A stretch of DNA of 64,000 nucleotides, taken from positions 1-64,000 of the forward strand of contig CANNZV010001862.1 of assembly GCA_947561585.1 (NCBI GenBank), given 5' to 3'. Shown here in pieces: positions 10,743 to 22,707 of the stretch. Source of the DNA: Caprella mutica (Eukaryota > Arthropoda > Malacostraca > Amphipoda > Caprellidae). The notes below the pieces were generated by a model. The model searched no databases, was not told the origin of the DNA, and worked only from the letters and a program-made list of their open reading frames with translations. The translations under genes and the position numbers were made by a program. The first letter of the stretch is position 1; each line of letters opens with the position of its first letter.

Positions 10743-13541
10743 ATGGGTCGAAAATGTTGTGTTCCAGAGTGCAGATCAAATTATCACCCACAAGATCCTC
10801 ATGTCACCGTCTTCACCTTTCCCAAGGATGAAGTGAGGAAAAGGGAGTGGCTGAGGAGAATTCACCGTGATCAATTTGACCCTTCTGCTACTTCTGTCGT
10901 ATGCATCAAGCATTTTCATGAAAAATTCATAGTAAGAGAGATGACTGCTGTGAGGATTGACAACAGTAAGGTTTCATGCAATAGAAAAGTTCCTATATTA
11001 ACTAAAGATGCGTATCCTTCCATTTTTGTAGACCATCCATCATATTTTTCTAGTGAACCTCCTCTTAAAAGGAAAACTCCTGATGAACGTAGAGCTGATA
11101 TAGCTGTTTATGAAAATAAAATATTAGAAAAATTTCAAATTGATGATAAAATTAATTCCTTCACTGAAATTATTGATGGGCTCAGTGAAAAAATGAAAAA
11201 TAAAAATTGGTTTTCCTCTAAATTAGAAGCTGGTGTAAACATATTCAAAGCCAATTTTGATCACAGTCCTCAAATTACCGTTTCAATTAAAATCAAATCT
11301 AACTTGAATGTTGATGTTTGGCATAACAATATCCTGCTACCTAAGGATAAAGTTAGTTGGATTTTAGGTAGGGAAAATAAATGTGATAAATGGTCCAAAT
11401 TTGATACTTTAATAAGTCATTTTGAAAACTACAATGAAACTGGATGCTGTATTGAAGATAAGCTCAGTTATTCACTTAAATTATTAGAAGAATACTTGGA
11501 TGATCCAAGTTCTTCTACACAAGTAAAATTCTCTATAGAACAATTAATCTTAAATGTAAATAAAAAACATAACTATAGTTCATCAGTCATTCTTTGGTCA
11601 TGTATGTTATTTTATACTTATCCATCTGCTTATATTCTCATTAGAAATTCAAATGTCATCAAAATTCCTCATCCTTCTTATTTGAAAAAGTTATCTTTAA
11701 ATTCTGGTATGTTAAATTCTGGTATTACTGACTCACATATTAATTATTTAGAAAAAAAAATGTCAACTCTAACTGAAGATGAAAAGCTTGTAAACTTGCT
11801 GCTGGATGAAATTCATATAAAGCCTAATTTAACTTATAAATCTGGAAAAATTCAAGGAAGTTGTGATACTTCAATGGCTCCAGCATCAAGTTTACAAGCT
11901 TTCATGATAACCTCTCTAAAATCATCTAATAAAGATATTGTTGCTCTTTACCCTGTAAAAAACTTAAATGCTGAAAATTTATTTAAATTAATTAACACTG
12001 TTCTTTCAGAATTGAATAGAATAGGTTTCAAAGTTATAACTCTAATTTCTGATAATAATAGAATAAATAGAAACGCATATGAAAAATTTTGTAATGGCAG
12101 TTTAAAAGAATGTATTCCTCACCCTTTTGATGATACTCTAAAATTATTTTTTATATTTGATCCTGTTCATTTATTCAAATGTATTCGGAATAACTGGCTA
12201 AACATTAAAGACCCCATTCAGACATTTCTCTTTCCTTCATTTGATGATGATAGTTGTGAAATCATGTACAGAGCTTCTTTTAAAACATTAAAAATATTGT
12301 ATGACAATGAGAAGAATTCAATAATTAAACATGCTCCTGGTCTTTCGGAAAAAGTTTTGTATCCTACTAATATGGAGAGGCAAAATGTAAATTATGTTGT
12401 CAAATTGTTTGATGTTAAAAATGTTGCTGCCCTCCAAACACACAATATCCCTAATTACAAGCCTGTATGTGATTTCATGAATATCATCATCAAATAGTGG
12501 AATGTAGTGAATGTTAAGTCAAAGCTCAAAGGCAAGCTACTCAGAAATGAAAATTGCAATCCAATCTTAAGTAATTCTGAAACTGATCAAAATTTGAAAT
12601 TTCTAATCAAGTTTTCTGAATGGGGTCAAAGATGGGAAGCTTTATCAAATGATAAAAAAAGATTAGGTATGTTATCTAAAGAAACTTCATTTGCTTTATT
12701 CCACACTTCTCATGCTTTAGTAGAGTTATCTAATTATCTTTTCATTAATCATGATTTTAACTACATATTGCTTGGAAAGTTTCAGACTGATCCTTTAGAG
12801 GCTAGATTTGGGCAATATAGACAAATGAGCGGTGGAAATTATAACGTATCAGTAACCCAAGTTCTTGAAAGTGAAAAAAAATTGAAAATTTTGAATTTGC
12901 TAACCATCAATTCTAAATATGGAAATTTTGCAATCAAAGATCTTAAATGTAATTCACCTACTGATGATGATATAGGCAATTCTTTAGATAACATTCCTCC
13001 TCCTTTTGATTCCATCACTGATTTTAGTGTAATGAAGTGTGATTTGTCTGAACATGATTTAGATGTAATGGTCTTCATATCTGGCTATGTTTCCCATTCT
13101 GTTTGTGGTAGGATGAAGTGCAGTATGTGTAGCAACAGATTGTGTACTAGTGACATGTTAGATGTTGATCCTTCCACAATATCACAATATTTTTCTGTCA
13201 TTAATAGAGGAGGATTAAAATATCCCACATCATTTTCTTTGGCTATATGTAGCACAGTTTTCAATGCCTTTCAGTGCATTTTAAATAAATTAGAAGAAGA
13301 ATTCATCAAAGCATTTGATCAACGTAACATTTTACTTAGACTATGTTTGAATGCAATGGATGATGGGGAAACAGATGACTTGTGTCCTGGTTGTAAAGTC
13401 TCCACAAGACACATCTACACATTATGCATAAGAACAATGTGTAATATTTTGCTGAATAATTACACAAAGTTGTACAATAATAATATTGTGGAACTGAAAA
13501 ACAGAAAAAAGAAGTTGAAGTTATCAACATTAGAGAAATAG
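10743..13541 (+). pseudogene. THAP-domain P-element-type transposase with one in-frame stop
   Basis: This is one reading frame of 933 codons, interrupted only by TAG at 12495-12497. The N-terminus is a C2CH THAP zinc finger (about residues 1-95): C-x4-C at the start, C-x2-H at VCIKHF, and the closing AYPSIF-type box that binds transposon ends. The middle carries the RNase H-like P-type core: LLLDEIHIKP with the first acidic residue, SDNNRINRNAYEKF with the second, and FDPVHLFKCIRNNW, the inserted GTP-binding region typical of P/THAP9 transposases. The C-terminal block DPLEARFGQYRQMSGGNY supplies the last acidic residue. A splice acceptor just before ATG 10743 favours that start over the upstream ATG at 10722. 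The stop lies where relatives have a Trp-rich stretch, so a single TGG-to-TAG change would explain it. The copy is either recently dead or read through. No flanking inverted repeats were recognised. Confidence 0.85.
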
Positions 13542-14945
13542 ATTGGGACTTGGTAGGGATACAAATTGTTAATATTTAAAACTAACCTATGTATTTCTAT
13601 TTTTATATATTAGCTGCATCCATCCATATTGTTAGATATATATTATTTTGATAAGTGGACAAAATATTATGATTTAATATTAGATTTTTCTTTACTTTTT
13701 ATTAATGAAGTTGAATATAAATGTATTCTTCTTAACAATGTAGATTGTTGCTATTTTTGTGTAAAAATTATTTAATATATATTTTCTTGATAATAATAAT
13801 TCCAATACATAGGAGAGATTTCAAATTTTTATTTATAGTCTTTTGTACACAAAATGAACAACAGCTAAACTTATGAAATTATATTTGATATAATTATATT
13901 TTCAGTTCTTTTCTTATCCATCATTCTTAAATGCAGTATCTAAATCTTAATTTATTGATTTATTTAAACTAATAAACTGTAGCTACTGAAGTTATAAAAG
14001 ACTTGAAAATTATTCATGTATTTCTTAAATAGATGGCTATTCATTAATCTTTATTAGCTAATCATTATTGGCTAACATAAGATTGATGAATGTAACAACC
14101 TAACATTGAAATAACAATTAATACTTGTTAATTAACTATATAATGGAATCCAGGATGGCCTCTACTCAGATGATCTTCAAATTCTTATGATGCCAATTGT
14201 ATATTGGTCTATGGAAATAAAGAAAAAGAAATTATATAGCAACATGTAATAAAAGTTCATATTGACATTTAATTCAATATTTCATTCATCATTAATAAAT
14301 AATTATTTTTAATTAAAACAAATTAATAAATACTTACCAATTTGTAATTTTTGAGATGAATGTTTTCATTTAAATACTGCAGTTGAAGATAAAATGGCCA
14401 ACACTGCCTGTTTGAAATGAAAAATATATTTAATTAATCTGAGCTACAATTTGAATAATAGCTAGGTATGATGAAATTTCATTATAACTTAATAATAATA
14501 ACTTACCTCAAGTTGAGTGGAATTCAGAAACATCTCATTGTAATTACGTCTGCTCATGCAATAAAAATAATATGAATAAGTTACACTTTTTGACTGAAAG
14601 AATAAATAAAATCATTTCTTGATTTAGCAATGAATGAAGTTTATGAAGATTATCAGTACTGACACAGTAAAGCTAAAACATGGATTTTACAAAGGAACAT
14701 TCTTCATAGATTCTCCAACACAAATCTGAGTTTTGATTTAGATATTAGAAATTAATTAATATGTTCCCATTACCTAATTTGTCTGAATATCATAATTATT
14801 CAATTAATGAGACATTTCTTGAACATTATCAAAGATATGAAAAGCCTTCTAAATTGATCCATGTGGACCCCCATATAAATTCAGTTCTAATCCTTGTAAG
14901 TGTAATAATTGGTCTATACAATAACAAATCTCTAAAATTTAAAAG
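13542..14945. other. Non-coding, 3' of the THAP transposase
   Basis: AT-rich sequence with no recognised gene. An imperfect hairpin lies at 14039-14091 (ATTCATTAATCTT pairing with AAGATTGATGAAT). Some of this may be the 3' part of the P-type element, but I found no matching inverted end. Confidence 0.35.
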
Positions 14946-15155
14946 TACAGTAAAACTGAGTTATGAAGTATTTTCTATGTGTATGTTATAGTCTATAGAA
15001 AACGATATTCGTCATGAATTTCATGCTAGGTATCCCTCAAAAACCTTAGTTTTCTCAAAGATTTCTATCAGAGAAAACTACAATGGTCCCTGAGTTGTGA
15101 AGTGGCTCTGAGTTATTAAATAACCAATACTTCATAACTCAGGAGTTTCACTGTA
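14946..15155. mobile_element. Family E MITE (Tc1/mariner-like), copy 1
   Basis: The element starts TACAGTAAAACTGAGTTATG and ends CATAACTCAGGAGTTTCACTG-TA, giving inverted ends bounded by TA, the usual Tc1/mariner target. A larger copy is at 27879-28140. The ends share CAGTRRAACT with family D. Confidence 0.75.
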
Positions 15156-15404
15156 ATAGGAAATTAGAAACCAGTTAGTTGAGAGATATTACCATAAAGT
15201 GGTTACACTTCTCTTTGATAGTACCTACCTAGTATTTAGTAAATGTACTGTTTTATAAGGCAATAAGTTCAGAACATTTTGTTATTAATTCCAAGATTTA
15301 GTATTTACAAGTAATTGGCTATGAACAAAATTAAAGAGTTTTCAAAACATTCTCTATTTCTCACAGATACTGATTTTGTAGACTTGCAGAGTCCCTATAT
15401 AAGC

Positions 15405-15662
15405 TAGGGTGATGCATGTAAATTGCGGCTTTTTAATTATGGCCATTTCAATAGAGTCTCTAAAACATTCTGAACCTAAAATACATTAAAATGTTGCTTA
15501 CCTACCAAAATAAGTGCAGTGCATGCTATAATTTATTACTTTATGTTTTTAACGTGTGTTATGAAGCTATGATGTTTCTGTTGTTAGAGGCCGCAGTTAG
15601 TTAGTGTGAACACAGTACAAAGAAGATACTATGGTGTGAAGCAATTTACCTGCTTGACCCTA
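15405..15662. mobile_element. Family G MITE, copy 3
   Basis: The left end is TAGGGTGATGCATGTAAATT and the right end is AATTTACCTGCTTGACCCTA. The interior matches the inverted orientation of the 8485 copy (GGCCATTTCAATAGAGTCTC, CATTAAAATGTTGC). Confidence 0.75.
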
Positions 15663-15983
15663 GTTAGGTACCACTACCACTGAACTGATTAAGAAACTAT
15701 AGGAAGTTAGGATTAAATCTTAGAATCTACCTAATTAGATAAAGTAAAATCTTGAAAGTCATCAGTTTGGCGAGGAAATGATTCAGGTCGCCACTTTTAA
15801 GATACTTCAAAGAAGAAATTCGACTTCCTTGTGAAGATTTTACATTTTTATGCTTCATGACTCATGTATATCTTACAGTATCTATAATCTCTTGAGCCTA
15901 TTAGTATTAGTAATAGTATTTCTATTTAATAATTTAATGAGTAATTTACAGGGTTTTTCATCTTATTAGACCTCTCGCTCTCC

Positions 15984-16009
15984 AAAGTCGCCAATATACT
16001 GGCGACTTT
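15984..16009. repeat. Short perfect hairpin
   Basis: AAAGTCGCCA and TGGCGACTTT form a perfect 10-bp stem with a 6-nt loop in otherwise AT-rich sequence. GGTCGCCACTTTTAAG lies 190 bp upstream. The function is unknown. Confidence 0.5.
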
Positions 16010-16716
16010 ATCCACACTTTGAAATATGGAGTACATTTTTTTTTACCTATAAATTTAGATATCATAGATCATAATATAATAAATATATCAATATAACTAG
16101 GTAGGCTGGTAGCTAACATCAACTCTATTCACATCAAGTGTCCAAAGAACAGAATTTTTAATTTGTTCTATATAATTTTGAAAAGTTAGCAAAATGCCAC
16201 AATCATCAAATTTTTCCCTGATTTATAATCTCTGAATCCAAAAATTAATGGTAATAAAAGATTAAAAAATAAAAAGCAACAGTCCCAGAGGGTGAAAAAA
16301 GATTCATTTTGAGAACAAGAAATTAATAAGCTGCAATTTTCACATGGAATTCAAAGTGGAACTGTGGAATTATGACTTGGTCTCAACTACTTGAGTCTTA
16401 ATATGGTTATAGAGTATAGACTAACTTATATACCTATTGAGTCAATGACACATAATATCTGAAAATTATTCAGAGTATAGCCTACCTAGCCAGTTACTGT
16501 TATAATAGAAATAAAGTTGAACTAAAACACTGGTATAGTATTTGTATTTTTCTTAAATCAAAATACCTAGGATGTTAGTCATGACTCATGTTACCTACAT
16601 ACTTTAACTAGAACTAGTTCATCACTGCATCAGTACTCTATAATTTATAGGTAGGTACATTGCAATTGAAGATTTCTACAATTAAAAATTATTTGAAAAA
16701 AATATAGCATTCGATA

Positions 16717-16942
16717 GTAGAGATTCTAATGAATACACTGTAAAAATTTTTAATTTAAATTCCACTCGTAACTATTAAAATAAGTCAATTAAATGGGAGC
16801 GCAACCGGTTTTTTTCTATTTATTCCTATCTAAATTAATGGAAGCGTAGCGCTTTGTTATGATTTCAATCAACAGCTGTTCAAACAATAAACGCCAGAAT
16901 GGTCCGGCCTGATACACTATAGATGGCCTTGACTACTACCTA
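16717..16942 (-). mobile_element. Family I repeat, copy 2
   Basis: This is the reverse complement of the repeat at 7286-7516. It shares AATGAATACACTGTAA, CAACAGCTGTTCAAA and GGTCCGGCCTGATACACTAT. Confidence 0.65.
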
Positions 16943-17074
16943 TATGGTGAAATTTAGAGCCGTGTGACATCACTAAATCCCCATAAGTTAGTGATTGAAT
17001 TCATTATTCTATGGAGTACCTAACTTTTTTTTAAATATTAATAAAAAAATTTAACAATTTTTTTTTCAATCTTT

Positions 17075-17077
<3 letters not shown>

Positions 17078-17108
<31 letters not shown>
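17078..17108. repeat. Poly-T tract of about 30 bases
   Basis: This is an uninterrupted T run preceded by shorter T runs. It could be the A-tail of a minus-strand retroposed sequence or simple slippage. No retroelement body is recognisable beside it. Confidence 0.7.
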
Positions 17109-17113
<5 letters not shown>

Positions 17114-17647
17114 CAATATTTCCCCATTAAAAACAAGAAGGATAAAAAAATAAATAACATCCGTAAATTTTAAAGCTGGTTTGATCTGAAGTTTTTAGGT
17201 TTGTATAAATTTCATGTATTTTTCATAAGAAGATTTGATAATATTTTATTAATTAACTGTAATTTCATATTGTAAAATATTATATTTCAAAATAAAATTT
17301 AAGATAACAAATTTACCAGAAAGTGTACAAGATACATCATGTAATGCAGATAATACATAAATTCTATAAGAAATTTAAAAACTGCAGGATATAAATCATG
17401 TCGATCATTAATCAATAAATAACTTAACCATATATGTTTTTTATATTTTACTATAGATTTAATGTATTAACTATATTATGTAGTACACATTACACGGTTA
17501 TATTGTAGGTATATGCCGATGCGAATGTACACCTTGATAAATATATATCTTATCAATATGGTCCAATAGCAACTTATCAATCTCCTCGACCTATGTACCT
17601 GTATTTAGCCTGTAATGTATCAACTAAATAGATGTGCCTAATTTCAG

Positions 17648-18404
17648 AACTAGGAAAATTGCCACTGGGAAGATTGCCCCCGAGAAAACTGTCACTGTGA
17701 GAAAACTACCACTTATGGGAATACTGCCACTGTGGGAAAACTGCAATGGGAAAATTGCCACTGTGGGAAAATTGCCTCTGTAGGAAAACTGCCAATGATG
17801 GGAAAATTGCCTCTATGGGAAAACTGCCACTGTGAAAATTGTTCATGTGGGAAAACTGCCACTGTGGGAAAACTGTCAATGGGGAAAACTGCTACTGTGG
17901 GAAAATTGCCTTTATGAGAAAACTGCCACTGGGAAAATTGCTACTGCAAAGCTGCCACTGTGGGAAGATTGCCACCCGTAAAATTGACACAGGAAAATTG
18001 CCCCTATATACATATAAATCTATACCAAATAACAAAAGTCAAGGAGACTGAATTTAATATTAGTCAGAATTTAATTTTTAAAAATTATTTACAATGAGTA
18101 CATCTCATTTTGACAAGTTATACGATCTAAGTGAATTCTTTCGTCGGTGGGTGGGGGAGATTTAACTTGTCAAACAACGATGAAAGGAATGTGAATATTT
18201 TAATATTTATTTACATAAAATTCAAATAATTTTGTATTCCGTTTGGTATTTTGTTTTAATAGACAATCATATTTTTTAGTTTGAATTTAATTATATTAAA
18301 TAGGCGCAATTTTCCCACACTGGCAGTTTTCCAACAGTGACATCTTTCCCAGTGGCAATTCTCTCACAGTTGCAGTTTTCCCAGTGGTAATTTTCCGCGC
18401 ACGT
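17648..18404. mobile_element. Foldback element with tandem-repeat ends (FB-1)
   Basis: The left arm (17648-18005) is a run of about 18 degenerate 16-18-bp units of the type GGGAAAACTGCCACTGT. The right arm (about 18305-18404) carries the same unit inverted, as CAGTGGCAATT and CAGTTTTCCCA. The extreme ends pair as GGAAAATTGCCACTGGG. The 10-mer CTAATTTCAG flanks both sides (17638-17647 and 18405-18414), a credible 8-10-bp target duplication. The middle is AT-rich and non-coding. Short open frames across the left arm are by-products of the repeat. Confidence 0.8.
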
Positions 18405-18414
18405 CTAATTTCAG

Positions 18415-21334
18415 TGGAAAACAATTCTTGCTTGAAATTAAATTATTACATTTTAGAATTATTAATATTCAATATGTTAGAAAGTGATCAACAGCGAATG
18501 TTTCTACCAAGAGAGTCTGGGACTCAAAGATCATAACCAAGTACTAGACTAGCCGAAGGTCAAGTTAATTTGAATTAGTGCGCCATGTGACAAACAAACT
18601 ATTGAGTCGTAAATTAATCATTTGTTATTGAATAAGTGGCTTTATCGGACTATGCCAATAAACATTAATAGCTAACAAAATGAGACTCCATCACTTGAGA
18701 CCAATTTATACTGAGTTTTTCTTTAATTAATTTCTTATTTTTTTCATAATTTAGTTCAAAATTATGAAATTTTTGAAACATAATCAAACTTCAATCGTTA
18801 GTCTATAGTATATACATTAAACTAATTATAAATTTCAATATACGGTCAAAACTAATGTCGCTTGTTACAGATAATTTCAAATAAATGAAATATTAAAGAT
18901 GGCGATATCAAAAATATGAAATTTATTTAATGTAAGCAAATACTTAAATATTTTAAAATAATCTAATTTTAATCAATAGTTTTATACCTATTTGTACTCT
19001 TAATATGTGAAGTATTATTTAAATGTATGTTTAGTCAATAATGTAGAAAAATAATTTATTCCACTGTTGATAGTATGTTTATTTTGATCATTAAATTATG
19101 AATAAACATTCAAATTTATACATTTATATGTAAATGAAGAAATTTCTCAATTTGAGTACAATTTTATGGTGATGTCATTATATAATTATTTATTCAGGTA
19201 CAGTATATTCTATATAACAAGAATTTAAACAAGAATATTAAATTAAAATCACTCTAAGTTTGTTTAATTTTTCATATTTCAATCAATTAACATGTAGTGA
19301 AACATACATAATATATGTGTATTTTCTTCACTGATATATTCTTGAAATTGTGTGTGAACACTTGTATTCACTAATTATATATGTTTTAATAGCTGAAAGA
19401 CTTAACATGAATTTCTTCGCAAGATAATTTAGTTGATCTGTTTCAGTGAATAAAGTAGGCTGTTATGTTTAATATAGTGCCATATAAATTGAAATAAAGT
19501 CTATTTATCTTCCTTTTTCCCAATTCTTAAAAATCTGTTCATTTTTGTGAAATAAAATAATTCTCTTCTGCAATGAAAATTTCACTTGAAAATAATGCTA
19601 AAATTTGTATTCAAAAATTTTCCTTCGTTGATACTATAATCGTATGTGATGACATCTAAATCACTCTTTTACAATAAAACATCACTTTTAAAAAACTAGA
19701 AAATGATAATTATAAACCTTAGAACGTTTTCTTTCATGTTCCAATGAGTTAAATAATAAATAACAAGTAAATCCAACATTTCATGTCATTTTTTAATATC
19801 GATCCGTCATATTCGTATCTGATAATATAAGTTTTATTTATACAGACTGACCTCGCTTTTATTACCAAAATCACGACTCTTACAAATGGTAAGAAAAGCG
19901 AGATATGACTCACGTAATTATTACACAATTGTAACTCCTTAAACATTTCATTTTCTATGAGTTAGAATAAAAGAAAATGGTTATGAAGGATGAACATTGC
20001 GTATGTTGAAAGCTCGATGATAAAAGTTTGATAGTAAAAGCATGACGTATATATAAGAGTAATTAATTACCTTGACACACTTATTCGCAGCACACTTTTG
20101 ACACATTTTTTCGTGACACACATCAGACAAACAATTAGTAACACACATCTGTTTTCACAGTGAAAAAACAAGTTCATTCCAGGAGAATAATAACTTTGGA
20201 ATAACTGTATTCTCCTTAAAGTTTATATTATCACCACAGTGAGAATTACTTACGTAATAACATTGCTATTATGTATGTCAATAACATTGAATGAATAATG
20301 CATGCCCTATAGTAGAATGCAATCCATTAATTAGGTTAGTTTATATACAAATATGTTTATATACATACATGAACTATCAGAGAAAAGAGACACGGCATGA
20401 TGCTAATTTCTCAAATCACTGTTTTCTAATTTCCTATAATTTTCAAATCCTACCAAACTCATCGTCGTGTACCCAGACCAACTTTTACATATCTACAAGC
20501 CTTACACTTACAAGATTCTTATTTTATATACGAAATTAGTAAACTGTGAATAAATCATTACAGATACACTTTTCTTTGACTGTACATAGGTATACACTCT
20601 TTATCTCGTGAGAATGGGAACATAGTTCCCTGCAGTCAGCTGATAGGTAAGATTCATGTACCAAATCAATCTCCAAGATTTCATAATGTAGTTATACTTC
20701 AAGCTGTGTCCACACGATTAAATGTACAGGCTAAGAAAAGTGTATTCGTAATGATTTCAACACCTTTTACTAATTTCATCAAAATGAAAATTTATACTAA
20801 TTGTAATTGTAGATACTTTAAAACTGGTCTTGGTAAAGTACGATAGCTTTGTAAGAATTGAAAATAGTCGAAAATAAGAAAATTGTGATTTGAAGAATTA
20901 ACATCAAGCGGATACTGTTTTCTTTGATATTACACTTTAATTATATATAAGTAATATTATATATAGGTAATACAATATTCATAAAAGATTGTAGAGTTTA
21001 TTTATGTTTTTTTCAGATTTTAAAGATAGATATAGTACAGTACAGTATCTATATTTCAGTTAAAAGGATTACGTTGATAACTTGTTATTAGTGATTAATT
21101 TCAACAAGTTAATATTAAAGGTAAGTTAAAATAATGTCTATTTGCTTTGTACAGTTAACTTTATCATGGTTATTTAAATTATCAACTTTTCTTATGCAAT
21201 TATTTTCTTCAACAATTCTTGCATTTCTTATGAATCATGAAATTTGTAACTTATCCCCAGCCTACTTATTTATACACAGCATGCAATGATTCACATTTGA
21301 GTAAAAGGTTTGTAATAGGATATGGAGTTATTCG
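18415..21334. other. AT-rich intergenic, nothing coding recognised
   Basis: Very AT-rich sequence. At 20073-20155 the word GACACAC or CACACTT recurs five or six times in the plus orientation. It resembles the repetitive arm of a foldback element, but I found no inverted partner. No RNA gene recognised. Confidence 0.35.
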
Positions 21335-22140
21335 TGACCGGGCAATTGCCACACGGACAATTATTGTTACCTGGACAATCCCCCCCACCCCCGGATAATT
21401 GGCAATCGGACAATTCTCACGCGGACAATTGCCACCCAGACAATTATTGATACCCAGACAATAACCGCTCGGACAATTCACACTCGGAAAATTAGCACCC
21501 GGACAATTTCCACCCGGAAAATTAGCACCCGGGCAATTGTCATCCTGATGAATTTTTACGAATCCTAAGTTTCTCTTAGATTTAATGGAAAGCAGCTTGT
21601 AAATAATTATTTAAGGTTAGGTTAGCGGTCTTGTTTAGGGGTCTGGAAGGGGAGATGGTTTCTATAGTAACAAAATGTATACTTTACTGTCTTTTTTACT
21701 GAAAAATTATATAATAGAATTATTATATATTAGGTTTAAAAATATAATATAGGTATCAATATGTCGTATGTTACAATAAACAAAATAAAAGTATTAAATA
21801 AAAATGTGCAAATTAATAGGATTATGTTTCTTCAGTCTGTACTTTCTCACCTGTATAAATAAAATAAAGATTTTAATATAACTTTATTGATTCTTTGTCT
21901 GTTATTGAAGAAAGAATTTATTATCTCACCCAATAAAGTTATTCGTTTATAATTAATTAATCAAGGAAAACAATAGGTAGTTATAATACTACCATGTTAA
22001 TTAATTTTTCAAGTTAAGAAACCAGATAAAAATCAATAGAGTAACAATTGTCCGGTGGCAATTGTTCTGGTGGCAATTATCCAGCCGTGGCAATTATCAA
22101 GGTGGCAATAATTTTCCAGGTTTTAATTGTCCTAGCACTA
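21335..22140. mobile_element. Foldback element with tandem-repeat ends (FB-2)
   Basis: The left arm (21340-21540) has about 12 degenerate units around CCGGACAATTGCCAC. The right arm (22040-22135) has the same unit inverted (GTGGCAATTGTTCTGG and GGTGGCAATTATCC). The core between the arms is AT-rich and non-coding. I could not define a target duplication, so the ends are good to about 10 bp. The repeat word differs from FB-1 but the design is the same. Confidence 0.72.
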
Positions 22141-22707
22141 TAGTAACTATGCTGTTCTATATAAATAATTATCTGTAATCGTGATGAGAATATTAATACA
22201 CTTTTATTAGACTTTGTATTTGTCTTTAAATGTACACTCTTGTTTGTGACTTTATAAGGAAAAACACTTAAATTATACTATTTGGTTAGTTATTTCATTA
22301 TGATAGATAAAATGGGTTTTAATTTATGATAAATAACGATTCAATGTTTATAATTTATCGTCGTAGAAAGATAATCTTTTTATTATCGATTATAATCCAG
22401 ATCGAATTGTATAAGACTAGATAAAAACAATTAAAAGACCTTGAACAATACAATAATTATTGATAGTAATGAGGTTATTAATGGAATGTATTTATTGAGA
22501 CCCCATGCAGCGATTATATGCAAACATTGTGGGAATATAAACACCATCTTATCAGCTGGTTAGTATTGACCTATACACATACGCAACTCTGTGAATAAAT
22601 GAACAGTATTACAATTCCGCCAAAGAAGGATTTGGATGTAGGTACACTCTAGTGCCATGTCCCAAAATTTTTCTTTTAATAAATAATAAATTTATCCAGT
22701 TTATTTG

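Noticed and set aside
17078..17108. Poly-T as the tail of a minus-strand SINE or LINE
   Set aside because: No retroelement body, promoter boxes or target duplication could be seen beside it.
17648..18005. CRISPR-like regular repeats
   Set aside because: Units are degenerate and adjacent with no unique spacers, and the host is a eukaryote. They are foldback arm repeats.
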